The notes below the pieces were generated by a model, which saw only the letters and a program-made list of their open reading frames with translations, was not told the DNA's origin and did no database searches. From Alphaproteobacteria bacterium (GTDB lineage: Bacteria > Pseudomonadota > Alphaproteobacteria > CAAGCB01 > CAG-977), in assembly GCA_900768875.1 (NCBI GenBank), contig CAAGEP010000006.1, positions 74,847-138,846 on the forward strand: a stretch of 64,000 bases of DNA, read 5' to 3'. The translations under genes were made by a program, and so were the position numbers. Of this stretch, positions 27,668-34,697 are shown piece by piece (the first letter of the stretch is position 1; each line of letters begins with the position of its first letter).

Positions 27668-28309
27668 TTAATTGTTCGTCGCCGAAGCATTCATTTCCAA
27701 CAGCAACACCAATGTGTCAAAGAATTTTTCGGGCGAAACGGCTTCCAGCAGAGCTTCCTTTTCCGCCGCGGAAAACGGCAGCAGGCTTGCCAGCGTCATC
27801 AAAACCTGTTCGTCGGGGATTTGCTTCAATCCCGTCGAATCAAAGTCCAGATTGTTGGAATACGCGTATCTGTCCAACGCCGCATACAGACGCCGTTTGT
27901 CAAATTTGAATTTTTTAAGGGCGAAATCCGCCGAAAACGGCTTGAAGTCGACTTCAACATTGCGATACGTCAAGTTCGCGTGTTCGATTTCCCGCACGAC
28001 GTTAAAGCGCGAAATCCCCGTCAGCGTAATCAGCAAAACATTGTCGGCTTCGGCGAAACCCGATATTCTGCCCGCGCATCCGACGTGATACAAATCCGGC
28101 GTTTTCAACGGACCGTCCTGCCCTTTGGGCTGAATGACGCCGACCATCCTTGACGACGCCAACGCGTTGAAAACCAAACGGATGTACCGCATTTCGTAAA
28201 TCCGCAAATTCAGCTTTGTCCCCGGAAACAAAAAAGACCCCGAAAACGGCAAAGCCGGCAAAATCGTCGGCAATTCGACCATTGTTACATCAAACAGGTT
28301 GTCGCTCAT
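27668..28309 (-). CDS. LON N-terminal substrate-binding domain protein
   Basis: A 213-aa stand-alone LON_substr_bdg domain with no AAA or protease part: ILPALPFSGSFLFPGTKLNLRIYEMRY at the start, then beta-rich sequence with IQPKGQDGP and CAGRISGFAEADNVLLITLTG. Such proteins are common in alphaproteobacteria, often next to the thioredoxin-like CnoX gene as here, with a 12-bp gap. The biochemical role is not settled; by homology it may bind unfolded protein. It starts the ftsK side of the operon, 12 bp before ftsK. Confidence 0.85.
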   Translation of the reverse strand: MSDNLFDVTMVELPTILPALPFSGSFLFPGTKLNLRIYEMRYIRLVFNALASSRMVGVIQPKGQDGPLKTPDLYHVGCAGRISGFAEADNVLLITLTGISRFNVVREIEHANLTYRNVEVDFKPFSADFALKKFKFDKRRLYAALDRYAYSNNLDFDSTGLKQIPDEQVLMTLASLLPFSAAEKEALLEAVSPEKFFDTLVLLLEMNASATNN

Positions 28310-28321
28310 TTTTTTGCGCCT

Positions 28322-29227
28322 TTACGAAAACAACAAAGAAGACAGCTTGCGCCGTCCCGCGACCGTAATCGGATTTGAATTGCCCAAAGAGGTGAAGATT
28401 TTGAACAATTCCTGCCGCGCCGCATCGTTGTTCCAATCGCGATTCGTTTTGAAAATCGTTATCAGCTCGTCAATCGCGGCTTCGGGTTTGTCGGCGGCGA
28501 ACAAAGCGACGGCGTAATCGAAACGCGCTTGCAAATCATCGGGATTTTGCTTCAGCTTTTCGGCGGCTTTATCGACTTCGGGCGCGTTTTGGTTTTCAAT
28601 CGCGATTTTCAAAGCGGCTTTGGCGGCATCCAGTTCGGGGCTTTTGACCGACGCGTCCAGCCCGTCCGCCATGTCTTGCGCGGCGTCGAATTGCTTGAGC
28701 TTGATAAAGCAGCGAATCATTCCCGCAAAAGCGGCGGGATTGGCTTCGTCTTTTTCCAAAACGGCGGCGTATTGCCCCAATGCCGCGTCCGCGTTGCCGC
28801 TCTGCAATGTTTCGGCGGCTTTTTTCAGCAGTTCGTCCAGCGAAAGAGCGTCTTTGCCGATTAACGCCTGCATGACTTGTTTCAACTGCTGTTCGGGAAT
28901 TTCACCCGCGAATCCGTCCACCAAAGCACCTTTGGCGAAAATCATGGTTGTCGGCACACTGCGAATCCCCAGCTGAGCCGCCAAAGGCTGACATTCCTCG
29001 ACGACAAAGCGCACCAACGCCGCTTTTCCGTTTGCCAGTTTGACATACTTTTCCAACAGCGGAAAGAATCGGTCTTTTTCAACGGCGGCAGAGGTGAAAT
29101 ACGCCAAAACGGTGCGTTTTTTGGATTCTTCGGCAACATCGGCCTTAAAAGTCTGCATCGAACCGTCTTTGACAGCGGCGGCGGCAGGCGCGGCGGGAAG
29201 CGCGTTTTCGTCAAGCAACAAAGGCAT
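28322..29227 (-). CDS. cnoX: CnoX/YbbN-like thioredoxin-fold chaperone with TPR domain
   Basis: The start is ATG 29227 (MPLLLDENALP), preceded by AAAGGAATACC; the longer frame from 29263 lacks a ribosome site. The 301-aa product has a thioredoxin fold at ~25-125 (VLAYFTSAAVEKD, RSVPTTMIFAKGALVDGFAG) without the CxxC redox pair, then TPR-like helices to the end. CnoX holds oxidised or unfolded proteins and hands them to chaperonins. It leads the minus-strand operon with the LON-N gene, ftsK and lolA. A sigma-32-like promoter lies upstream at 29271-29300. Confidence 0.85.
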   Translation of the reverse strand: MPLLLDENALPAAPAAAAVKDGSMQTFKADVAEESKKRTVLAYFTSAAVEKDRFFPLLEKYVKLANGKAALVRFVVEECQPLAAQLGIRSVPTTMIFAKGALVDGFAGEIPEQQLKQVMQALIGKDALSLDELLKKAAETLQSGNADAALGQYAAVLEKDEANPAAFAGMIRCFIKLKQFDAAQDMADGLDASVKSPELDAAKAALKIAIENQNAPEVDKAAEKLKQNPDDLQARFDYAVALFAADKPEAAIDELITIFKTNRDWNNDAARQELFKIFTSLGNSNPITVAGRRKLSSLLFS

Positions 29228-29270
29228 TGGTATTCCTTTCGATTCAAAAATTTTCTGTATCATATCCGAA

Positions 29271-29300
29271 AACGGGGGAAATTTAAACGATGTTTTTCAA
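29271..29300 (-). promoter_or_regulatory. Possible RpoH-type promoter for cnoX
   Basis: On the minus strand TTGAAA (29300-29295) is followed after 16 bases by CCCCCGTT (29278-29271), resembling the heat-shock sigma pattern. A competing housekeeping -10, TATGAT, lies just downstream. rpoH itself is in this window. Confidence 0.35.
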
Positions 29301-29370
29301 CAATCTGACAGTTGTAACCCTTTGAAAAACAGGAAAATAAAAAAAATCGGCAAAAATATGAAAAAAAATG

Positions 29371-29398
29371 TTGCAAAACAAAAACAATTCTATATACT
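29371..29398 (+). promoter_or_regulatory. Promoter of tRNA-Gly
   Basis: TTGCAA at 29371-29376 and TATACT at 29393-29398 with 16-bp spacing, 23 bp upstream of the tRNA 5' end. Confidence 0.6.
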
Positions 29399-29420
29399 GC
29401 CCCTTGTTCAAGATGAGAGC

Positions 29421-29495
29421 GCGGGTGTAGCTCAGGGGTAGAGCGCAACCTTGCCAAGGTTGATGTCGAGGGTTCAAATCCCTTCGCCCGCTCCA
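29421..29495 (+). tRNA. tRNA-Gly (anticodon GCC)
   Basis: All four arms fold: acceptor GCGGGTG with CGCCCGC (one G-U pair), D-arm GCTC...GAGC, anticodon stem CAACC/GGTTG with loop TTGCCAA (anticodon GCC), and T-arm GAGGG-TTCAAAT-CCCTT. The 3' CCA is encoded (29493-29495). It decodes GGC and GGU. A terminator follows, then two tandem repeats that contain a copy of the tRNA 3' end. Confidence 0.97.
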
Positions 29496-29503
29496 ATAAA
29501 AAA

Positions 29504-29527
29504 GCCGTCCATTAGGACGGTTTTTTT
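29504..29527 (+). terminator. Terminator after tRNA-Gly
   Basis: GCCGTCC (29504-29510), loop ATTA, GGACGGT (29515-29521), then seven T. The same hairpin recurs at 29675-29698 as part of a tandem repeat, with a G-U pair. Confidence 0.85.
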
Positions 29528-29822
29528 ATTGGAAGTAGGCAAGGGGCTTGAACCCGAGAAGAGGGTTCGGCCGAAGCGAGAGCGAAGGCAACGCCGTGGA
29601 ACGGCGGCCCGCAGGGCGAGCGTCAGCGAGTAAATCCCTTCGCCCGCAAAATTTGCCAAACCCTTAAATTCCAAGCCGTCCATTAGGGCGGTTTTTTTAT
29701 TGGAAGTAGGCAAGGGGATTGAACCCGAGAAGAGGGTTCGGCCGAAGCGAGAGCGAAGGCAACGCCGTGGAACGGCGGCCCGCAGGGCGAGCGTCAGCGA
29801 GTAAATCCCTTCGCCCGCAAAA
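29504..29822 (+). repeat. Two 171-bp-period tandem repeats carrying a terminator and a tRNA-Gly 3' tail
   Basis: Copy 1 starts at 29504 and copy 2 at 29675. Each has the terminator hairpin, then a ~125-bp structured body that is identical between copies except one base (C/A in GGGGCTTG/GGGGATTG), and ends in AAATCCCTTCGCCCGC, the 3' half of the tRNA T-arm and acceptor. The body contains nested hairpins: GAACCC/GGGTTC, CGCCG/CGGCG and GCCC/GGGC. The start of the body (GGCAAGGGG.TTGA) can pair with the tRNA-like tail, closing a multibranched structure. Short ORFs called here are not credible genes. Confidence 0.85.
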
Positions 29823-29991
29823 GAAAGGCGTTTTCGGACGGCGGCGGTTCGACCGGAACAATCTGAATTCCGTTATGATAATTCGGTTGCGGCAAAATAC
29901 GGGGCGGGCTTTTTTCTTGTCGAAAGAAAGGGAAACGCTTATACTTAAGGTACGGAAAAAATTGTTATTCTTAAAATCGGGGAAATTTTTA
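29823..29991 (+). promoter_or_regulatory. Promoter region of the cysteine-rich protein genes
   Basis: TTGTCG at 29917-29922 and TATACT at 29940-29945 with 17-bp spacing form a good housekeeping-type promoter about 45 bp before the start at 29992. The rest of the interval shows nothing else recognisable. Confidence 0.55.
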
Positions 29992-30309
29992 ATGAAAAAG
30001 TTCGTTTTTGTTTTATTGTGCGGCGGTATCGGCCTTTATGCCGAATCCGCTTTTGCCAAAGCGCAATGTCCCATGGGAATGACGCAGGAACAGTGCTGTT
30101 CATCCAACGGCACGCTGACGATTGACGCGGCTAGCGCTCTGTGCGGATCGCAGGCCACAATCAAAGGCGTGTATTATGCGGGATGCGCCAAATGTCCCGC
30201 CGGATTTGAAGAAGGCGGATCATCATCGTCGTCGTCATCATCCGCCACGGCGTTGTCCTGTAAATATCCTTTGACGCTGTCTTCGGACGGCTGTTGCTGC
30301 GGCAAATAA
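29992..30309 (+). CDS. Small secreted cysteine-rich protein
   Basis: The start is ATG 29992, which follows GGGGA; the longer frame from 29719 runs through the tRNA-tail repeat and is rejected. The 105-aa product has a Sec signal peptide (residues ~1-22, ending SAFA). The mature part is rich in cysteine (MTQEQCCSSNG, ALCGSQ, GCAKCPAGFEEGG, DGCCCGK) with a run of eight serines before SATALSCKYP. This looks like a disulfide-stabilised extracellular protein. The next gene has the same architecture and the same ending style (GCCCR versus GCCCGK), so the two are probably related and cotranscribed. No family recognised. Confidence 0.75.
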   Translation: MKKFVFVLLCGGIGLYAESAFAKAQCPMGMTQEQCCSSNGTLTIDAASALCGSQATIKGVYYAGCAKCPAGFEEGGSSSSSSSSATALSCKYPLTLSSDGCCCGK

Positions 30310-30322
30310 AAAGGGGGCGGCC

Positions 30323-30826
30323 ATGAAGAAACTTTTGCTGGTTTTGATGATGAGCTTTGCGGCCTGCAATGCGCAGGCGCGCGCCATTAAGCTGGGAGAT
30401 GCGGCATCGGATGTCGGAACGGGGACATCCGTTGTCAAAAAACGGGTATGCACGTCGAATTCTCAATGCATTACGTCGCTGTGTTTAGAGGGAAAATGCG
30501 TGCGTTGCAACAATGAAGATAAAAAATGCCCCGACGGTCAAGTTTGTCAAGTCAGCGGCGTTTGCGTTCCCGGCTATTCCTGCCGTTCTTCCGACGAATG
30601 TGATTACGGTTATAAATGTGTGTCGGGAAGCTGTTCGTTGTGTTCCGCGGGCGATCCGGAGTGCCACTGCCCGTCCGGAGCAAAAGCCGACGGTCGCGGC
30701 GGATGCGTATGCCCCGATGATTCGTTTTCTTATGACGGACGGTGCATTAAATACTGTGCTTATACCGCGTGCAAATCGGGATATACACCGACATACGACG
30801 GCATGACGGGATGCTGCTGCCGTTAA
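30323..30826 (+). CDS. Secreted cysteine-rich, EGF-like-patterned protein
   Basis: A 167-aa product with a signal peptide (residues ~1-20, ending CNAQA) and more than 20 cysteines in short-spaced patterns: VCTSNSQCITSLCLEGKC, CPDGQVCQVSGVC, CRSSDECDYGYKC, CHCPSGAKADGRGGCVC and a closing TGCCCR. The spacing resembles EGF or Dickkopf-like knots, which are unusual in free-living bacteria. It begins 13 bp after the previous cysteine-rich gene, with GGGGG upstream, so both form one operon. A strong bidirectional terminator follows. Function unknown; an adhesive or host-facing role is only a guess. Confidence 0.75.
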   Translation: MKKLLLVLMMSFAACNAQARAIKLGDAASDVGTGTSVVKKRVCTSNSQCITSLCLEGKCVRCNNEDKKCPDGQVCQVSGVCVPGYSCRSSDECDYGYKCVSGSCSLCSAGDPECHCPSGAKADGRGGCVCPDDSFSYDGRCIKYCAYTACKSGYTPTYDGMTGCCCR

Positions 30827-30840
30827 AATCACGAATACGA

Positions 30841-30873
30841 AAAAGGCTCTTTGAAAATCAAAGAGCCTTTTTC
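30841..30873. terminator. Bidirectional terminator
   Basis: GGCTCTTTGA (30845-30854) pairs with TCAAAGAGCC (30858-30867) around AAA, with A and T runs on either side. It separates the cysteine-rich operon from convergent glgA-like gene. Confidence 0.9.
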
Positions 30874-30880
30874 TTATAAA

Positions 30881-32101
30881 TTACTTCTTATTCGCTTCAA
30901 TCAGTTTCGCATACAGTTCTTTGGTCTGCAGGGCGATGCTTTGCCAGCTGAAGTGTTTTTCGACGCGCAGACGGCCGGCTTGTCCCATTTTTTTCGCCAA
31001 AGCGGGATCACGAATCAACACGTTGATTTTTTCCGCCAAGCGTGCGGCAAAGTCTTCGCCGTCTTTCGGATCGTGCGGGAAAACGTCGGACAAATCGGGA
31101 TCGACCAGATAGCCCGTTTCGCCGCTGACGACGACTTCTTTGATACCGCCGACTGCGCTGGCGACCACGGGCGTGCCGCATGCCATCGCTTCCAGATTGA
31201 TGATGCCGAACGGTTCGTAAATCGACGGACAGCAGAATACGGCGGCTTGCGAATACAGAGCAATCGCGTCTTCGCGCGAAACCATTTCGGGAATCCAGAC
31301 AACGCCCGAACGGACTTGCTTCAAGGAAGCGACCAGCCCTTCCAGTTCGGCTTTCATTTCAGGCGTGTCGGCGTCGCCCGCGCACAAAACCAGCTGCGCG
31401 TCGGGGTCAAGCTTCGACGCCGCTTTCAGCAGGTACAGCAACCCTTTCTGACGGGTCATGCGCCCGACGAACAGCACATAAGGCTTGTCCGTGCGGATGC
31501 CGTATTTCTGCAAAACCGCGGTGTCGTCCGTTTCTTTGTACTGATCAACGTCAATGCCGTTGTAGATAATCGACACTTTGGCGGGGTCGATTTTCGGGAA
31601 CAGGCGCAAAACGTCGTCTTTGGTGCTTTGCGACACGGCGATGACCGCGTCCGCCATTTCCAAAGCCGTCTTTTCAACCCAGCTGGACACGTCGTAGCCG
31701 CGCCCCAGCTGTTCGCGTTTCCACGGGCGCAGAGGTTCCAAGGAATGAACCGTGACAACCAAAGGAATCCCGTACAGCATTTTCGCCAAAATGCCCGCGA
31801 AATGCGCGTACCATGTGTGACAATGCGCGATGTCCGCCGTCATATTTTCGCCCGCGAACGCCAATCCTTCGTAAAGGGCTTTCAGCGGCGAAGTCAGTTC
31901 TTTCGGACATTCTTTGAACAAAGACGCGTCGGGAACGCGCCCGTTGACCGTCAAAGATCCGTCCTGATAATGCTGGTCGTGAAAGCTGCGAACCTCGACA
32001 TCCATCAGTTTCGCCAGTTCTTTGGACAGATATTCGACGTGAACGCCCGCGCCGCCGTAAATGTACGGGGGGTATTCGTTGGTAACAAACATAACTTTCA
32101 T
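30881..32101 (-). CDS. Glycogen synthase-like glycosyltransferase (GT4 GlgA/GlgM type)
   Basis: The start is ATG 32101, with a perfect AAGGAGG 8 bases upstream; the long frame to 32818 is antisense to the neighbour. The 406-aa product has a GT-B fold: MKVMFVTNEYPPYIYGGAGVHV (glucan/nucleotide loop), AHCHTWYAHFAG, VTVHSLEPLRPWKREQLG, then the nucleotide-sugar site PYVLFVGRMTRQKG and the EX7E region PSIYEPFGIINLEAM. It matches the actinobacterial-type glycogen synthase family (glgA_Coryne), which uses ADP- or UDP-glucose or makes maltose-1-phosphate. No glgB, glgC or glgP is nearby. It is divergent from a GalT-like gene, suggesting a joint sugar-nucleotide role. Confidence 0.82.
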   Translation of the reverse strand: MKVMFVTNEYPPYIYGGAGVHVEYLSKELAKLMDVEVRSFHDQHYQDGSLTVNGRVPDASLFKECPKELTSPLKALYEGLAFAGENMTADIAHCHTWYAHFAGILAKMLYGIPLVVTVHSLEPLRPWKREQLGRGYDVSSWVEKTALEMADAVIAVSQSTKDDVLRLFPKIDPAKVSIIYNGIDVDQYKETDDTAVLQKYGIRTDKPYVLFVGRMTRQKGLLYLLKAASKLDPDAQLVLCAGDADTPEMKAELEGLVASLKQVRSGVVWIPEMVSREDAIALYSQAAVFCCPSIYEPFGIINLEAMACGTPVVASAVGGIKEVVVSGETGYLVDPDLSDVFPHDPKDGEDFAARLAEKINVLIRDPALAKKMGQAGRLRVEKHFSWQSIALQTKELYAKLIEANKK

Positions 32102-32236
32102 AGAAAAAACCTCCTTAAAAAAAATGATTGTTAACAGGATTACCTTTTCAAAAGCGTTCGTCAATCTTTTAACTGGATTTTTTGCGAAATTTTTTATACA
32201 AAAGGGGAAAACGAATCCTATCAGGGGGCTTGTGAT

Positions 32237-33622
32237 ATGCTGAACAATATGTACGAACAGAATTTTTTGCAAAAAATGCCCGACGGAACGGTCAAACAGG
32301 TCAACCCGTTCACGGGAACGCAGGTCTGGACGGTTCCCGGCCGCGGAAAACGCCCTACGGTCAATAAAAAACCCGACGAAAACGCCGTTCACGAATCCAA
32401 AGAGATCGAGGATTTCTGCTTTTTCTGTCCGTCGAATTATCTCAAAACTCCGCCCGAAAAGGCGCGCTTGGTCAAAATGCCCGACGGCACGTTCAAAGTG
32501 CTGGAAAATCTGAAAGTGTCCCAGCTGTTCGATACAACCGCCGAATTCCGCCGGATTCCGAACTTGTTTGAAATCATTTCCTATGAATACTGGGAAAAGA
32601 ACTACGCTTACGTCATTTCCGACAAAGCCAACGCCCACCGCGAAGAATACATTTCCGAACCCGAAGGACGGCAGCACGTTTTGGAAATCGTTGAAAACAA
32701 ATTGCGGATGAGCGGGCTGTCGCGCGAAGAAATCGACAGCATTTCGTCGGGACGCAAGCTGAAAATGGCAAACAGCTTTTTCGCGGGCGGACATGAATTG
32801 ATTATCGGCAAACGCCACTTTGTCGAAGGAACGGACGAAAAAGCGTCGTCGGGGACTTTAACCCCCGAAATGCACTATCAGTACATCAACTTTACGATTG
32901 CCGCGCTGAAAGACATCTATCTGTCCAACCGCTATGTGCGCTATGTGACCGTGTTCCAAAACTGGCTGAACCAAGCGGGGGCTTCTTTCGACCACCTGCA
33001 CAAACAGCTGGTCGCGATTGACGGCGTCAGCGCGTCCAATGCCGCCGAATTTGAAATGGCGCGCTTGAATCCGAACATGTATAACGACTATGCCGTCAAC
33101 TATGCGGGTTATCAGAATCTGGTGTTTGCGGAAAACGAATATGCGGTCGCGTTCGCCGATTTCGGACACCGCTATCCGACTTTGGCGATTTATTCCAAAG
33201 CCGAGAAAAACCAGCCGTGGAACCAGACGCCCGAACAGGTGCGCGGGATGAGCGATCTGGTGCACGCATGCCACGCCGCGATGGGCAGCGAAGTTCCCTG
33301 CAACGAAGAATGGTACTATCGTCCGCCCGCAATCGACATCGCCGTTCCGTGGCATATTTTGATTAAATGGCGTATCAGCAATCCCGCGGGGTTTGAAGCT
33401 GTGACAAAAATCTTTGTCAACACCATTGATCCGTGGACGTTGCGCGACAAGGTTGTCAACCGTCTGTTTGAATTGCGCAAGGAAGGCAAAATCGCAAACG
33501 GCATTAAAATCGCCGCGGAATGCGACTGCACGCCGAACAGCCTGCTGTACAATCCGTCCCTGCGTGTCGGAGGGGCGCATCCGTATGCGATGCGCGGCCG
33601 CGGCACGACAATGGATATGTGA
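32237..33622 (+). CDS. GalT-like (HIT superfamily) protein, DUF4921 type
   Basis: A 461-aa protein starting at ATG 32237 after AGGGGG. It contains the HIT/GalT catalytic signature HLHKQ (in ASFDHLHKQLVAID), and paired cysteines in EDFCFFCPSNY near residue 55 that resemble the GalT zinc/iron site. The overall order resembles hexose-1-phosphate uridylyltransferases and the DUF4921 family. The likely role is transfer of a nucleotidyl group to or from a sugar phosphate. It is divergent from a glycogen synthase-like gene (135 bp apart), which supports supply of a nucleotide sugar. The substrate is unknown. Confidence 0.7.
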   Translation: MLNNMYEQNFLQKMPDGTVKQVNPFTGTQVWTVPGRGKRPTVNKKPDENAVHESKEIEDFCFFCPSNYLKTPPEKARLVKMPDGTFKVLENLKVSQLFDTTAEFRRIPNLFEIISYEYWEKNYAYVISDKANAHREEYISEPEGRQHVLEIVENKLRMSGLSREEIDSISSGRKLKMANSFFAGGHELIIGKRHFVEGTDEKASSGTLTPEMHYQYINFTIAALKDIYLSNRYVRYVTVFQNWLNQAGASFDHLHKQLVAIDGVSASNAAEFEMARLNPNMYNDYAVNYAGYQNLVFAENEYAVAFADFGHRYPTLAIYSKAEKNQPWNQTPEQVRGMSDLVHACHAAMGSEVPCNEEWYYRPPAIDIAVPWHILIKWRISNPAGFEAVTKIFVNTIDPWTLRDKVVNRLFELRKEGKIANGIKIAAECDCTPNSLLYNPSLRVGGAHPYAMRGRGTTMDM

Positions 33623-33641
33623 TTTTTGCGGGAAACATCAA

Positions 33642-33676
33642 AAAAAACGCCGATGCTTTTGCAACGGCGTTTTTTG
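33642..33676. terminator. Bidirectional terminator between the GalT-like gene and rpoH
   Basis: AACGCCG (33646-33652) pairs with CGGCGTT (33665-33671), with flanking A and T runs. It can end both convergent genes. Confidence 0.8.
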
Positions 33677-33688
33677 TAGCTTTGACGA

Positions 33689-34564
33689 TTAAACGGCGGC
33701 TTTCGCGCTGTCTTGAACAAAGCGGGTCATTTTTTCAATGGCGCGCGTTTCGATTTGACGAACGCGTTCCCGACTGATGCCCAGCTGTTCGCCCAACGAA
33801 TCCAAAGTCGTCGGATCATCCTGCAAACGGCGGGCGCGGACGATAATACGTTCGCGGTCGTTCAGCTTGTCCATGGCTTGAGCCAGCAAACGCATGCGGA
33901 TGTCGCTTTCCTGTTTGTCGGCAACGGCATCCTCGACGCTGGCGTCATCGGTTAAAAAATCCTGTTTTTCGGCATAACCGTCCGTGTAAACGGGCGTGTT
34001 CAGCGAAACATCGCCGCCCAAACGGTTGTCCATGGCGACCACTTCGTCTTCGGATACGTCCAGATCTTTGGAAATTTCCTTGACGCTGTCGGAATCCAAA
34101 GCCGAATCACCGTACAAGCCCAAGCGCGCTTTGATTTTGCGCAAATTGTAAAACAGTTTCTTTTGCGCCGCGACCGTGCCGATACGCACCAAAGACCACG
34201 ATCTTAAAATGAATTCGTTGATTGCCGCTTTTATCCACCAAACGGCGTAAGTCGACAGGCGGTTTCCTTTTTCGGGTTCAAACTTTTTGACAGCCTGCAT
34301 CAAACCGATGTTGGCTTCGGAAATCAAATCTTCCAAAGGCAAACCGTAATAGCGGTAGCCGAACGCAACCTTTGCGGCCAGACGCAAATGCGCCGAAATC
34401 AGCCGCTTTGCCGCGTCCAAATCCCCGTGTTTGCGGAAACGGTTCGCCAGCATAAACTCTTCTTCCGCCGACAAGACGGGGATTTTGCGAATCGCCGCCA
34501 AATAAGAGGTGATGCCGTTTTGAACCGCAGGCACCAACGAAGTGTTTGTCATTGTTGCATCCAT
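33689..34564 (-). CDS. rpoH: RNA polymerase heat-shock sigma factor RpoH
   Basis: The start is ATG 34564 (MDATMTNTSLVP), with AAAGGA 8 bases upstream; ATG 34588 falls in a leader hairpin. The 291-aa product has sigma regions 1.2 (LAAIRKIPVLSAEEEFMLANRF), 2 (LISEANIGLMQAVKKFEPEKGNRLSTYAVWWIKAAINEFI), the RpoH box QKKLFYNLRK, and 4 (DSLGEQLGISRERVRQIETRAIEKM). It directs transcription of chaperone and protease genes under heat or envelope stress. A near-consensus promoter and a structured leader lie upstream. Alphaproteobacteria often have two rpoH genes; which paralogue this is cannot be told. Confidence 0.95.
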   Translation of the reverse strand: MDATMTNTSLVPAVQNGITSYLAAIRKIPVLSAEEEFMLANRFRKHGDLDAAKRLISAHLRLAAKVAFGYRYYGLPLEDLISEANIGLMQAVKKFEPEKGNRLSTYAVWWIKAAINEFILRSWSLVRIGTVAAQKKLFYNLRKIKARLGLYGDSALDSDSVKEISKDLDVSEDEVVAMDNRLGGDVSLNTPVYTDGYAEKQDFLTDDASVEDAVADKQESDIRMRLLAQAMDKLNDRERIIVRARRLQDDPTTLDSLGEQLGISRERVRQIETRAIEKMTRFVQDSAKAAV

Positions 34565-34572
34565 TGTCAAAA

Positions 34573-34629
34573 TCCTTTCATCAGGCATGATGACCTGAAT
34601 GTCCGAAAATCCGTAACAGATTCTCAGAC
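34573..34629 (-). promoter_or_regulatory. Structured rpoH 5' leader
   Basis: Two hairpins precede the ribosome site: GTCTGA/TCGGAC (plus-strand arms 34601-34606 and 34624-34629) and TCAGG/CCTGA (34581-34585, 34594-34598). The second ends just before AAAGGA (34573-34578). A thermosensor-like role is possible by analogy with enterobacterial rpoH, but the ribosome site itself is not clearly paired. Confidence 0.4.
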
Positions 34630-34635
34630 ATCACA

Positions 34636-34663
34636 ATTATATACAAACGCTCCTTGATTTCAA
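34636..34663 (-). promoter_or_regulatory. rpoH promoter
   Basis: On the minus strand TTGAAA (34663-34658) and a perfect TATAAT (34641-34636) are 16 bp apart, predicting a start near 34629 and a leader of about 65 nt. Confidence 0.7.
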
Positions 34664-34697
34664 TATGTTTTTTTGTTGTTTTGTATCATTCTAAAAT

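Noticed and set aside
29451..29713. Small ORFs across the tRNA and its tail repeats
   Set aside because: They overlap the tRNA or its repeat copies and encode Arg-rich artefacts of structured DNA.
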